Positions 26,338 to 35,243 of a stretch of 64,000 bases of DNA are shown piece by piece (position 1 is the stretch's first letter; each line of letters starts with the position of its first letter). The position numbers and the translations under genes are program-made. The stretch lies in contig NZ_VCRA01000011.1 in assembly GCF_005938385.1 (NCBI RefSeq), positions 1-64,000 on the forward strand. Direction: 5' to 3'. The DNA is from Paenibacillus mesophilus (GTDB taxonomy: Bacteria; Bacillota; Bacilli; Paenibacillales; NBRC-103111). Under the pieces are notes generated by a model that saw only the letters and a list, made by a program, of their open reading frames with translations, was not told the DNA's origin and did not search any database.

Positions 26338-27903
26338 ATGAAATTTTTCAAAAAAAAAGCTAACGCTAATCGCTTGTCCATACATGACGCCGAAAACCGG
26401 CAACCGGTTCTTGCCGAATCGCTTAAGGCCAGTCTTTCGGAAAATATTCAGCTAATGAAAGAAATTGTCGGGTACAGCGGCGACATCGTGATCAGGGAAT
26501 TCAGAATCGGCCCCGGGGGGCGGATTCGGGCCGCCATGTGTTATACCGATGGGCTCGTCGATATGAAGTCCGCTCAACAGCATATTATGGAAACCCTCAT
26601 GGCGGACCCCGATTATAGCGATCCAAATCTGCTGCAGGACATGAAGGAACGCATCCTTTCCGTAGGAGACATTCAGGACGTAACGGAGTTCGGCCCTTTA
26701 TTCACTTCCCTCCTGTCGGGCGGCGTTATTCTTTTGCTGGACGGATATTCGCAAGGTTTAATAATCGGCATGAGCGGATGGGAAGGCCGCAGCGTGACCG
26801 AGCCCGCTACGGAATCGGTCGTGCGCGGGCCGAAGGAAAGCTTTACGGAAAACTTGCAAACCAACACGGCGTTAATCCGAAGAAAGATCAAAGACCCGAA
26901 TTTATGGCTCGAACGCAAACAAATCGGCAGGGTGACGAAAACGAGCGTGGCCGTCATGTATATTCACGGCATCGTCAATGACAAAACGGTAAAAGAAGTG
27001 CGCAGTCGTCTCGATCGCATCGATATAGACGGCATTCTCGAAAGCGGCTATGTCGAGGAATTGATCCAGGATGAAGCCTATTCGCCGTTTCCGACCATCT
27101 ATAACTCCGAACGTCCGGATGTTATCGCTGCCGAGCTTCTTGAAGGGAAAATTGCCATTCTGGTAGACGGGACGCCGTTTGTGCTCATCGTACCCGCGTT
27201 ATTTATTTCTTTCTTCCACTCTGCGGAAGATTATTATCAGCGTGCCGACATCAGCAGCTTCATCCGCATCCTTCGTTTCGTGGGTTTCTTTATCGCGCTG
27301 CTCGGTCCGTCGATCTATATCGCCATCACCACGTTTCATCAGGAAATGCTGCCGACACAGCTGTTGATCAGCTTGGCGGGTCAACGGGAAGGCGTACCTT
27401 TTCCCGCTTTCATCGAAGCGCTTATGATGGAGGTGACATTCGAAATATTGCGGGAGGCCGGTTTGCGGATGCCAAGGGCAATCGGGCAAGCGGTGTCGAT
27501 CGTCGGAACGCTCGTCATCGGCCAGGCGGCGGTTGAAGCAGGCATCGTTTCGGCCGCCATGGTCATCGTCGTCTCGATTACGGCGATTTCCAGCTTTGTT
27601 TTTCCTGCCTCGAACATGTCCATCGCGATCCGTATGCTGCGGTTTCCATTAATGGGACTCGCCGCTTCCTTTGGCATTTTCGGAATTATTATCGGGATCA
27701 TCGCGCTTGTTTTGCACTTGTGCAGCTTGCGCTCATTCGGAGTCCCCTACATGAGTCCGTTTGCTCCCGTTATCGTCGACGATCTGAAAGACACCATCTT
27801 TCGGGTTCCTCACTGGGCCATGTTCACTCGTCCCAGACTGGTCAGCCAGAAGAATGTCCGACGCGGACGAAATAAGCCCCCGAAGCCGGATACCCGGTCA
27901 TAA
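26338..27903 (+). CDS. Spore germination protein, GerA-family A subunit
   Basis: The 521-residue protein is a germinant receptor A subunit. Its N-terminal cytoplasmic domain runs to about residue 280 (LSENIQLMKEIVGYSGDIVIREF, SGGVILLLDGYSQGLIIG). Several membrane helices follow, with the conserved REGVPFPAFIEALMMEVTFE. It sits in the inner spore membrane and works with B and C subunits to sense nutrients. ATG 26338 is preferred over an in-frame upstream start because the conserved part begins there, although its site (GAAGG) is modest. It is the first gene of an A-C-small-B-B operon. Confidence 0.92.
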   Translation: MKFFKKKANANRLSIHDAENRQPVLAESLKASLSENIQLMKEIVGYSGDIVIREFRIGPGGRIRAAMCYTDGLVDMKSAQQHIMETLMADPDYSDPNLLQDMKERILSVGDIQDVTEFGPLFTSLLSGGVILLLDGYSQGLIIGMSGWEGRSVTEPATESVVRGPKESFTENLQTNTALIRRKIKDPNLWLERKQIGRVTKTSVAVMYIHGIVNDKTVKEVRSRLDRIDIDGILESGYVEELIQDEAYSPFPTIYNSERPDVIAAELLEGKIAILVDGTPFVLIVPALFISFFHSAEDYYQRADISSFIRILRFVGFFIALLGPSIYIAITTFHQEMLPTQLLISLAGQREGVPFPAFIEALMMEVTFEILREAGLRMPRAIGQAVSIVGTLVIGQAAVEAGIVSAAMVIVVSITAISSFVFPASNMSIAIRMLRFPLMGLAASFGIFGIIIGIIALVLHLCSLRSFGVPYMSPFAPVIVDDLKDTIFRVPHWAMFTRPRLVSQKNVRRGRNKPPKPDTRS

Positions 27904-27956
27904 GAACATTATGGCTGCCGGTAGTCATGTCGATCGCTCAATAAGGTGGGGTGTTT

Positions 27957-29155
27957 ATGGTACGAAATCTGCTCTTATTGTTTCTATCCGCCGTCCTGCT
28001 CGCAACCGCTACGGGATGCTGGAATCGCCGGGAATTAAATACGCTTGCAATTGCAGTCGGACTTGGCATCGATCGAGCAGGGGATAACTACAAAGTATCC
28101 GTACAGGTCGTCAATCCGGGACAAGCGGCTTCTCGAAAAGGGGAAAGTCTTCGTTCTCCCGTTGTCCTATACCGGGCCACCGGAGCTTCCATTATTGAAG
28201 CGATGCGCAAAATGACGAAGGAAAGTCCGCGAAATATTTATTCGTCCCATGTGCGGGTCGTAGTTCTAGGAGAGTCGCTGGCGAGAGAAGGGATCGGGGA
28301 GGTGTTGGATTTCATGTCGCGGGATCATGAGTTTCGCACCGATTTTTACATCGTGGTGGCGAGAGACGACGAAGCGGCAAACCTCCTGTCCATCATGACC
28401 TCGTTGGAAAAAATACCGTCCATCGAGCTGTTCGATTCCCTGGAAACTTCGCAGAGAACTTGGGCACCCTCGGTTAAAGTTACATTGGACAAGCTGATTT
28501 CCAGCTTGACCACCGCGGGCAAACACGCCGTATTGACCGGCGTCAGAGCGACCGGAGACGTCGAAGCGGGGAAAACGGAAAAAAACATCACTTCCCTCAT
28601 ACAAAAAAGCCGGCTGAAATCGGCAGGATTGGCGGTATTTAACGGCGATAAACTGATCGGCTGGCTGGATGATACCGAAAGCAAGGCTTATAACTTTCTA
28701 ACCGATAATGTGGAAAACACGATAGGATATGCGAACTGCCCGGAAGGAGGCAGATTTTCGGTGGAGGTCATCCGGTCGAAAACGATCGTCAAAGGAAAGC
28801 TTGCAGGCGGCGCGCCGGCGATAGATGTGAACATTCGAACGGAAGCGAACGTGGGGGAAGTCGCGTGCCGTATCGATCTGACCAAAGCGAATTCGATCGA
28901 GACGCTCGAAACGATCGGCGAGAAGACCGTAAAGGAGTTTTCGAAGCGACGATCAAAAGGGTGCAAAACCAATATAAAGTGGACATTTTCGGATTCGGTG
29001 AAGTGTTCCATCGCACGGAACCGAAAGCCTGGAAAAAGGTAAGGGAAAATTGGGATGCGCAGTTCGCCGATCTCCCGGTAAACGTGAATGTCGATATCCG
29101 AATACGACGTCTAGGCACGATAAACAATTCTTTTCTGGAAGAATTAAAAAATTAA
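27957..29155 (+). pseudogene. Ger(x)C family germination lipoprotein, frameshifted
   Basis: The protein starts at ATG 27957 (site AAGGTGG) with a lipoprotein signal and the family hallmark GCWNRRELN. It is normal for about 325 residues. Near 28933-28940 (GGAGTTTTCGAAG) the frame shifts. The expected C-terminus, VFEATIKRVQNQYKVDIFGF and then GEVFHRTEP, continues in another frame to 29155. Adding one base restores 399 residues, the usual length. As read, the frame would end at 29042 with an unrelated tail. Either this is a genuine inactivating mutation or a one-base sequencing error; the intact neighbouring genes favour checking the latter first. Confidence 0.85.
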
Positions 29156-29167
29156 GGAGCGTTTCCG

Positions 29168-29401
29168 ATGTGGAAAATTAGCGGGATTCTTGCGGTAACA
29201 GCCGTAATCGCGATGCTGGAAGTTCCTTCTCTTTGGAAACAAAAATTAGTGAAGGAGCTGTGGGTATTCGCCATTCTGCTTTTCGTAGGGGCGGGACTCA
29301 GCTTTGCGCTGATCATGCATGTGACCCTTCCGAGCCCGCTCGATTTTCTTACATGGATTTACAAGCCGATCAGCGATGTCTTAAAGAAATTTTTGAGCTA
29401 A
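29168..29401 (+). CDS. Small membrane protein of the germination operon
   Basis: The 77-residue protein has two hydrophobic helices (about 5-20 and 32-51) with a basic linker (KQKLVKELW). AAGGAGCG lies before ATG 29168. It is 12 bases after the C-subunit gene and 15 before the first B gene, so it is certainly in the operon. Small two-helix proteins are a known extra component of some germinant receptor operons (the D-type subunit); I suggest that role from position and topology only. Confidence 0.7.
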   Translation: MWKISGILAVTAVIAMLEVPSLWKQKLVKELWVFAILLFVGAGLSFALIMHVTLPSPLDFLTWIYKPISDVLKKFLS

Positions 29402-29416
29402 GGGAGTCCGGAGCGG

Positions 29417-30514
29417 ATGCTGGAAAAAGGTAAAATCAATATTCGCCAATTTACGATACTGGTCGCCCTTCTGACCGTTGGCGATTCCATCCTCATCTTG
29501 CCCGCCGTTCCCGCTACGGAGGCGAAGCAGGATGCATGGATCTCCGGCATCGTCGGATTGCTCATCGGACTGCTTGTCGTCTATTTGGTCGGAACGGTCG
29601 GTCGGAAGTATCCTGGCTTGAACTTGATCGAATACAATGCCAAACTGTTGGGAACATGGGCCGGAACAGCCGTTTCCATCGTTTTCTTGGCGTATATCTT
29701 CTATAATGCTGCAGGACTTGTAAGGATTATCGGCGATTTTATGACTACGCATATTATTCCGGAAACCCCCATCGATGCTATCCATATTTTGTTTCTTAGC
29801 GTCATCGCCATGGGCTTGAGGCTTGGACTCGAGGCCGTCGCCCGAGCCGGAGAAATCTTTTTCCCCTGGTTTGTGCTGCTCTTTCTCGGGCTCGTCCTGT
29901 TTCTAATTCCCCAGATTGATCCCAAACAAGTGCAGCCGGTTTTCGCGGAAGGAATCAAGCCGGTTTTACGGGGATCCCTATTTTCCGCCTCCAACCCCTA
30001 TATGGAGCTGGTTGCGTTTTTAATGATTTTTCCTTACGTCAATAGGACGGAGAAGATTCGAAAATATTTTGTGTCGGGTGCTTTGCTCGGAGGTATCGTT
30101 CTCGTGATCATGATCGCCTTATCCGTTCTTGTGCTTGGCTACGATTATTCATCCAGAAATATGTATCCGAGCTATACGCTTGCCAAACAAATCAGTATCG
30201 GCCGTTTTATCGAAAGGCTGGAAGCGATTATGGCCGTCATGTGGATCATTACGTTATTTATCAAAACGTCAATATTCGTATACGTGATTCAACTCGGTCT
30301 TGCACAAGTGCTCAAATTGAAAGAGTTTCGCGCGCTCGCCCTGCCGCTCGTTTTTATTATCGCCGCTTCGGCTACTTATTTTTCCCCGAATATAGCGCAC
30401 TTTAGTCAGTATACAACGGCATATTGGCCTTATTTCGATATGACTTTCAGCATAGGCATGCCTTTGCTGCTCCTTGGCGCGTATGCGGTTCGCCAGAGAG
30501 GAGAAGGGATCTGA
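29417..30514 (+). CDS. Spore germination permease, GerA-family B subunit (first copy)
   Basis: The 365-residue protein has ten predicted membrane segments and belongs to the GerAB/ArcD-like amino-acid permease family. It begins with KGKINIRQFTILVALLTVGD and contains EAKQDAWISGIVGLLIGLLV, the family hallmark. B subunits bind the germinant in the spore inner membrane. It is followed directly by a second B gene, with the stop TGA at 30512-30514 and the next ATG at 30516. Confidence 0.92.
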   Translation: MLEKGKINIRQFTILVALLTVGDSILILPAVPATEAKQDAWISGIVGLLIGLLVVYLVGTVGRKYPGLNLIEYNAKLLGTWAGTAVSIVFLAYIFYNAAGLVRIIGDFMTTHIIPETPIDAIHILFLSVIAMGLRLGLEAVARAGEIFFPWFVLLFLGLVLFLIPQIDPKQVQPVFAEGIKPVLRGSLFSASNPYMELVAFLMIFPYVNRTEKIRKYFVSGALLGGIVLVIMIALSVLVLGYDYSSRNMYPSYTLAKQISIGRFIERLEAIMAVMWIITLFIKTSIFVYVIQLGLAQVLKLKEFRALALPLVFIIAASATYFSPNIAHFSQYTTAYWPYFDMTFSIGMPLLLLGAYAVRQRGEGI

Positions 30515-30515
30515 G

Positions 30516-31613
30516 ATGCTGCAAAAGGGAAAAATCACCATTCGTCAGTTAACGATATTCGTGATGTTATATACGGTCGGGAGCGCCATTCTGATCATTC
30601 CCTCTATTCTTGCCGCCAAGGCCAAACAGGATGCCTGGATCGCCGCTTTAATCGGGATCGGTCTAGGTTTGCTTGTTATTCCGGTGTACATGGCTCTCGG
30701 GAAACGATTTCCGAACATGACCTTCGCCGAATACAGCGAAGTGATTTTAGGAAAGTGGCTGGGGAAAGCGACTTTTGCGATATTTTTCTTTTATGTGTTT
30801 ATAATCGCTGTATTAACGCTTCGCAACATCGGGGATTTTTTGACGACTCAAATTATGCAGCAAACACCGATCCAAGCTATTCACATTTGCGTTATGGTCG
30901 TTGTCATTATGGGGGTTAAGCTGGGGCTTGAGCCTTTGGCGCGCGCCGCGGAACTATTTTTTCCGTGGGTCATCCTGCTTCTGATGATGTTGTTTGTGCT
31001 GCTGGCCCCACAGGTGGAGATGAAGAACATGCAACCCATCCTAGAGGAAGGGTTCTTTCCCGTGCTGAAAGCAACGATCTCCATTTTCACTTTTCCGTTT
31101 CTCGGGACCGTCACTTTTCTTATGATCTTACCTGCGGTGAACCGGATCGAGAAAGCCGGAAGAGCCTTATTTACGGGTATGCTTCTCGGCGGGCTCGTTC
31201 TTACGGTTATTACGGTACTGAGTATCACTGTGCTCGGGGCTGATCAAGTGGCCCGGAATAGCTTTCCAAGTTACGCGATAGCGAGAAAAATCAACATCGG
31301 TAACTTCCTGGAGCGTATCGAAGCGATCTTGGCCATTATCTGGATTCTAACGATCTATTTTAGATTGAGCATCATGCATTACGCGCTTGTTCAAGGCATA
31401 GCCGTATCGCTGCGTCTCCGCTCGCACCGGTTTTTGACGATCCCTTTGGGTGTTATAATCGTCGGGTTCTCCATATTTACGGTGCCCAACAGCACCTATT
31501 TGGCTACCTTTAATAAAACCACTTTGCCGCTATTCGTATTTACCATCGGCCTTTTACTGCCGTTGCTGCTGCTGCTTGTCGCCGTCTTGCGTAAGGTGAG
31601 TCGGGCGAATTAA
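30516..31613 (+). CDS. Spore germination permease, GerA-family B subunit (second copy)
   Basis: This 365-residue protein is a paralogue of the preceding gene product and the same length (KGKITIRQLTIFVMLYTVGS, AKAKQDAWIAALIGIGLGLL). Conserved helices align throughout, but ligand-facing segments differ. ATG 30516 lies two bases after the first B gene, with its ribosome-binding site (GGAGAAGGG) inside that gene. Two tandem B subunits in one operon suggest alternative receptors sharing A and C subunits, hence detection of two germinants. Confidence 0.92.
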   Translation: MLQKGKITIRQLTIFVMLYTVGSAILIIPSILAAKAKQDAWIAALIGIGLGLLVIPVYMALGKRFPNMTFAEYSEVILGKWLGKATFAIFFFYVFIIAVLTLRNIGDFLTTQIMQQTPIQAIHICVMVVVIMGVKLGLEPLARAAELFFPWVILLLMMLFVLLAPQVEMKNMQPILEEGFFPVLKATISIFTFPFLGTVTFLMILPAVNRIEKAGRALFTGMLLGGLVLTVITVLSITVLGADQVARNSFPSYAIARKINIGNFLERIEAILAIIWILTIYFRLSIMHYALVQGIAVSLRLRSHRFLTIPLGVIIVGFSIFTVPNSTYLATFNKTTLPLFVFTIGLLLPLLLLLVAVLRKVSRAN

Positions 31614-31653
31614 AGCCCGTGCTTCCGCGCAGCGGCGCCGGAAACGCGGGCTT
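31613..31653 (+). terminator. Hairpin at the end of the germination operon
   Basis: AAGCCCG (31613-31619) pairs with CGGGCTT (31647-31653), with inner TTCCG/CGGAA pairing. It overlaps the final stop codon, and its T-tail is weak (CACTTTG). Confidence 0.6.
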
Positions 31654-31695
31654 CACTTTGTAGGACAGGGGGGAGCTCTGGAACTTCTTGGGGGC

Positions 31696-32784
31696 TTACT
31701 GCAGCACGACCGTGTCGCCTTCCTGAAGTCCTTCGAGAACTTCCGTCTTGTCGGCGGTTTCGAGTCCGACCTTGATCGGGCGCTTCACGACGCCTTGAGG
31801 CGTCTCCAGCATCACGTAATAGCCGTCCTTGTCGCGCTGCACCACTATCGTCGAGACGGTGAGCACGTTTTTCTTGTTATCCGTTTCGATCATGGCCGTC
31901 AAGGTGAGCCCCGCGACGAGATTCTCGTGGGTGTCCAGAGAAATGACGACTTCGAACTGCGCCGGACCGGAATCGTTCGCATTCGCGGCCGCTTTCGGAA
32001 ATTTCGAAACTTTCTCCACTTTGCCGGTCAGCTTCGTCTGCTTCAAAGCATCGATGTTCACCTGCACGGACATGCCCGGCTGGATGCGGAACACATCGTA
32101 TTCCCCTACGGAAGTCGTCATTTGCAGCTTGGAGACGTCGACGATTTTGCCGACCGCTTCGCCCTCCGTCACCTTCTGCGGCTTGGTCGTTCCGGCGAGC
32201 AGGAAAATGCCCGATTCCGGTGCGGTCGCCTCCGCCTGCGCCAGCTTATTCCGCTTCGTCTCCAGCTGGGCACCCGAGATCGAACGGTTCACCTGGTCCA
32301 GCTCCTCCTGCACATCAATGGAAGCCGTCTTCGTGAAACGCTGCAGCGCCTCGCCTTCGTTCGCGGCGATCTTCTCGCCGGTTATCGCGGCGGCGGCCTG
32401 TTCCGCCGTCTTCAGCTTCGCCTCCAGCTCCGATTTGCGCATATTCGCCGTCTGTTGGGCGATTTCCTCGCGCAGTGTCTTATCGTCCAGCTTGAATAAC
32501 GGATTTCCTTTGTTGACCTGCATGCCGTCGCTTACGGTCCATTGCGTTACGTCCGCCGAGAAGGGAGCGTACACGATCGTTTCCTTGACATAGGATGACT
32601 TCCCCTTTACCTCGACTGTGTTGGACAAGTCTTGCTTCTCCGCCTTGAATGTAAGCGAGCCGCCGCTCGGGCTTACTTGCGGCTTGGGCGCCCCGGGGTG
32701 GCTTTGCACATACAGCAAACTGCTTATGGCGAACAACAGAACGACGATGGCGACGTACAGCCACGTTTTCTTTTTACGCATCAT
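31696..32784 (-). CDS. MacA/HlyD-type efflux adaptor protein
   Basis: The 362-residue protein has one N-terminal membrane helix and a periplasmic-adaptor-like extracellular part. It has a barrel-sandwich half (VYAPFSADVTQWTVSDGMQV), a coiled-coil hairpin (about 100-180), and beta-barrel and membrane-proximal domains (VVQRDKDGYYVML, GLQEGDTVVLQ). ATG 32784 follows GGAGCAAGC. It is the last gene of a leftward operon with a MacB-type permease and ATPase. In Gram-positive bacteria such tripartite-like systems export peptides or toxins or give peptide resistance. Confidence 0.85.
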   Translation of the reverse strand: MMRKKKTWLYVAIVVLLFAISSLLYVQSHPGAPKPQVSPSGGSLTFKAEKQDLSNTVEVKGKSSYVKETIVYAPFSADVTQWTVSDGMQVNKGNPLFKLDDKTLREEIAQQTANMRKSELEAKLKTAEQAAAAITGEKIAANEGEALQRFTKTASIDVQEELDQVNRSISGAQLETKRNKLAQAEATAPESGIFLLAGTTKPQKVTEGEAVGKIVDVSKLQMTTSVGEYDVFRIQPGMSVQVNIDALKQTKLTGKVEKVSKFPKAAANANDSGPAQFEVVISLDTHENLVAGLTLTAMIETDNKKNVLTVSTIVVQRDKDGYYVMLETPQGVVKRPIKVGLETADKTEVLEGLQEGDTVVLQ

Positions 32785-32840
32785 GCTTGCTCCTTTGTTT
32801 GACGTCACGGAAAGTTTAACTTCGTTTTATGTACGAGTCG

Positions 32841-34214
32841 CTATTCTCGCTTGATAGCGGTCAGCGCGTCGGTTCTCGAAGCTTTGATCGCCGGGAATAT
32901 GCCGGACATGATGCCGGTCAGCATGGCGAAGAACAGCCCGAGGGGCAATATCCAGAAGCTGATGAACAAAACCTCGGCGTCTTGTCCGGATTCGATGCTG
33001 CCGGTTTTGAGCAGGATGACGTTGATCCCCCATACGACCCAGTACGCGAACAAAATGCCGGCCAGCCCGCCCATTACGCCGAGCAGCGCCGATTCGACGA
33101 CGAACATGTTGCGGATTTGCTTCAGGTTCGCCCCGAGCACCTTCATGATGCCGATCTGGCGCCTCCGTTGATGGGTCGACATCGTCATGGCCACGATGAT
33201 CGAGATGGAAGCGACGAACAGGATGAATAGCCCCGCCCCCCCGAAAATGATCCGCACGATGACGAATTCCTTGCTCATGCTTTCCTGCCGGCTCAAATTG
33301 TTCATCGTCCGCAGCTTGAGCGATTGGATCAGCTTGTCCGTCTCGGCGACGTTGGCCGCCTGATCGACCTTGACCTTGACGTTGTTGAAGTGGCTTTCCG
33401 CGCTGGCCGATAAGGAGCCTTTTCCGGTGAGTGCAGCTTCCGCTTCGCGGATTTGCCTTGCCAGCCCCGGCGAAATATAAGCCGTTTTTTCCGAGAAAAA
33501 AACGCTTCGGTCCGACATGCCTTCCGAACGTTTCTCGATGGCGACGACCCGTACGGGAAATTCAAGTGTCCTTGAGGTACCGTCCGTCATTTGGACCGTC
33601 TTGAGCAGACGAACTTGCTTGCGGTACAGCGGATAAGGGACGATCGGCGGCTTCTCCCGGCCCTGGATAATATCCTGCTCCAGTTGGGCCTGCTGCCTCC
33701 GGGCCGAATCGGTTAGTGAAGTTTGCCGGTCTCGCAGCCCTATCGTCGCCGTATAGCTGAGCACGATCACATTGTCTTGATCGACAGGGGCTCCCTGCTG
33801 AAACTCCAGGCCGAAATCGGTCAACGATTCCAGATCGGTCGAGGTGACGTTCAAAAAACCGGTCTTCGACTCGTCTACGACGAATTGTAGTTGGCCGACG
33901 TCTTCGAAGCTGGCGGCCGTTTTCACATGGGGGAGCGATTTGATCAAATTCAGCTTCTGCTTCGTAATGCCGAAATCGTCGACAGCGCTCGTTTGAACTG
34001 CCCCGCCGCCCCGGTTGTTCATGACGGTAATCTCGTCCGTCTTCAAATAGTAGCTCATCTGCTTGACGCTGTAATGGGAGATTGATTCGCCGAAAGCGAG
34101 CGCGACGACGATCGAGGCGGAGCCGATCGCGATACCCATGACGCACAGCAGCGTAACGACCTTACGGCGCCGCAGCTGATCCCAGCCGAGTGCGATATAA
34201 TCGCGGAATCTCAT
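32841..34214 (-). CDS. MacB/FtsX-type ABC transporter permease
   Basis: The 457-residue permease has an N-terminal membrane helix (KVVTLLCVMGIAIGSASIVVAL), a large extracellular domain (about 45-310) and three C-terminal helices with SIIVAMTMSTHQRRRQIGIM and KVLGANLKQIRNMF, the FtsX/MacB motif. ATG 34214 overlaps the ATPase stop codon (ATGA), so the two genes are coupled. MacB-type transporters do not move substrate through the membrane but transmit force to the extracellular domains. Confidence 0.88.
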   Translation of the reverse strand: MRFRDYIALGWDQLRRRKVVTLLCVMGIAIGSASIVVALAFGESISHYSVKQMSYYLKTDEITVMNNRGGGAVQTSAVDDFGITKQKLNLIKSLPHVKTAASFEDVGQLQFVVDESKTGFLNVTSTDLESLTDFGLEFQQGAPVDQDNVIVLSYTATIGLRDRQTSLTDSARRQQAQLEQDIIQGREKPPIVPYPLYRKQVRLLKTVQMTDGTSRTLEFPVRVVAIEKRSEGMSDRSVFFSEKTAYISPGLARQIREAEAALTGKGSLSASAESHFNNVKVKVDQAANVAETDKLIQSLKLRTMNNLSRQESMSKEFVIVRIIFGGAGLFILFVASISIIVAMTMSTHQRRRQIGIMKVLGANLKQIRNMFVVESALLGVMGGLAGILFAYWVVWGINVILLKTGSIESGQDAEVLFISFWILPLGLFFAMLTGIMSGIFPAIKASRTDALTAIKRE

Positions 34215-34930
34215 CTTGATCCGACTCCCTCCCGCCGATCGGCATGCTCGCCGGTTTCGTCTTCGGCGTCGACCAGGCGGCCGTCTCTCAGTTGAATGAT
34301 CCGTTTCGTCCGTCGGGCTACTTCGTGCTCGTGCGTTACGATGACGAAGGTGATGCCGAGGTTTTGGTTCAGCTCGATCAGCAGGTCGATGATTTCCGCT
34401 TCCGTCTTCGTGTCCAGGTTGCCGGTCGGTTCGTCGGCAAACACGACGGCCGGCTCCGTTATGAGCGAGCGGGCGATGCTGACGCGCTGCTGCTGGCCTC
34501 CCGACAGCTGCGACGGGAACAGCTCCGTCTTGCCCGCGAGACCGACGCGCGTAAGCAGGGCAACCGCCTGATCGCGGCGGACTTTGCCCTTCACGCCTTG
34601 GAACACGAGCGGCAGCTCGACGTTCTCGCGCACCGTCAGATGGGGAATCAGCTCGTACGATTGAAAAATAAAGCCGATGTGCGTACGCCGGAACACGGCG
34701 AGCTCGTTCTCGCTCATTTTCTCGATCGGCCGTCCGGCTATAAGAATGCTGCCCTCGGTCGGCTTCATCAGGCCGGCCATCAAATTCAGCAGCGTCGATT
34801 TGCCGGAGCCGGAGCTGCCGAGCAGCGCGACCATCTCGCCGCGTTCGACCCGGAAGTCGATGCCGGCGAGCACTCGGGTCGATTCCGTTCCGTTCAGGAA
34901 CGAATGGGAAAGCTGTTGAACGACTAGCAC
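34211..34930 (-). CDS. MacB-type ABC transporter ATP-binding protein
   Basis: The 239-residue ATPase has Walker A GSSGSGKST, signature LSGGQQQRVSIARSL, Walker B VVFADEPTGNLD and the H-loop TFVIVTHEHEVA, all matching the LolD/MacB group. GTG 34930 is chosen because GGAGGGG lies five bases upstream; a longer frame reaching 34972 has no site. It heads the three-gene leftward operon ATPase-permease-adaptor. No two-component genes are adjacent. Confidence 0.9.
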   Translation of the reverse strand: MLVVQQLSHSFLNGTESTRVLAGIDFRVERGEMVALLGSSGSGKSTLLNLMAGLMKPTEGSILIAGRPIEKMSENELAVFRRTHIGFIFQSYELIPHLTVRENVELPLVFQGVKGKVRRDQAVALLTRVGLAGKTELFPSQLSGGQQQRVSIARSLITEPAVVFADEPTGNLDTKTEAEIIDLLIELNQNLGITFVIVTHEHEVARRTKRIIQLRDGRLVDAEDETGEHADRREGVGSR

Positions 34931-35172
34931 GATACCCCTCCGTATGGTTGGTTGGCCTGGCGAACGGCCCATGACCGAAGCCGTCCGCGCGGACAGCTTC
35001 GTTTACAAAACCAATCATACACGATGGTACTTAACAGTTTTTCAAGAAATAATGAAGTTTTTCTTAATTGTTCAGGAAGTGCCTAGCTGCGATCGATCGC
35101 TTGGATGGATGGAGGCGAAAACTAAATCCCGGGAAGTAAAGAGGTTGCGTTGGGAGCGCTGCCAAATATTAA
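34931..35172. other. Intergenic region between the MacAB operon and rpoN
   Basis: Two features stand out. An inverted repeat CGAAGC...GCTTCG flanks the palindrome GTCCGCGCGGAC (34982-34993), close to the ATPase start. The 8-bp direct repeat AGTTTTTC occurs at 35036-35043 and 35056-35063, exactly 20 bp apart, which is two turns of the helix. The repeat could be a response-regulator site for the leftward operon. The rest shows nothing recognisable. Confidence 0.4.
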
Positions 35173-35187
35173 TGGCACGATTTTTGC
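35173..35187 (+). promoter_or_regulatory. Candidate sigma-54 (-24/-12) promoter of rpoN
   Basis: TGGCACG, four bases, then TTGC is the sigma-54 consensus core with the required ten bases between the GG and GC. The predicted start is near 35199, 45 bases upstream of the rpoN ATG. The flanking Y and W positions of the extended consensus are not met. No sigma-70-type -35/-10 pair is obvious between it and the gene. Confidence 0.55.
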
Positions 35188-35243
35188 GTCTTTTCCTGTA
35201 TGATGATAGTAAGCATGAAATTGAGGCTAGGCAGGTGCAGACA

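Noticed and set aside
34944..35243. N-terminal extension of the rpoN frame
   Set aside because: Sigma-54 proteins begin with the glutamine-rich region, which follows ATG 35244. The upstream part contains the candidate promoter.
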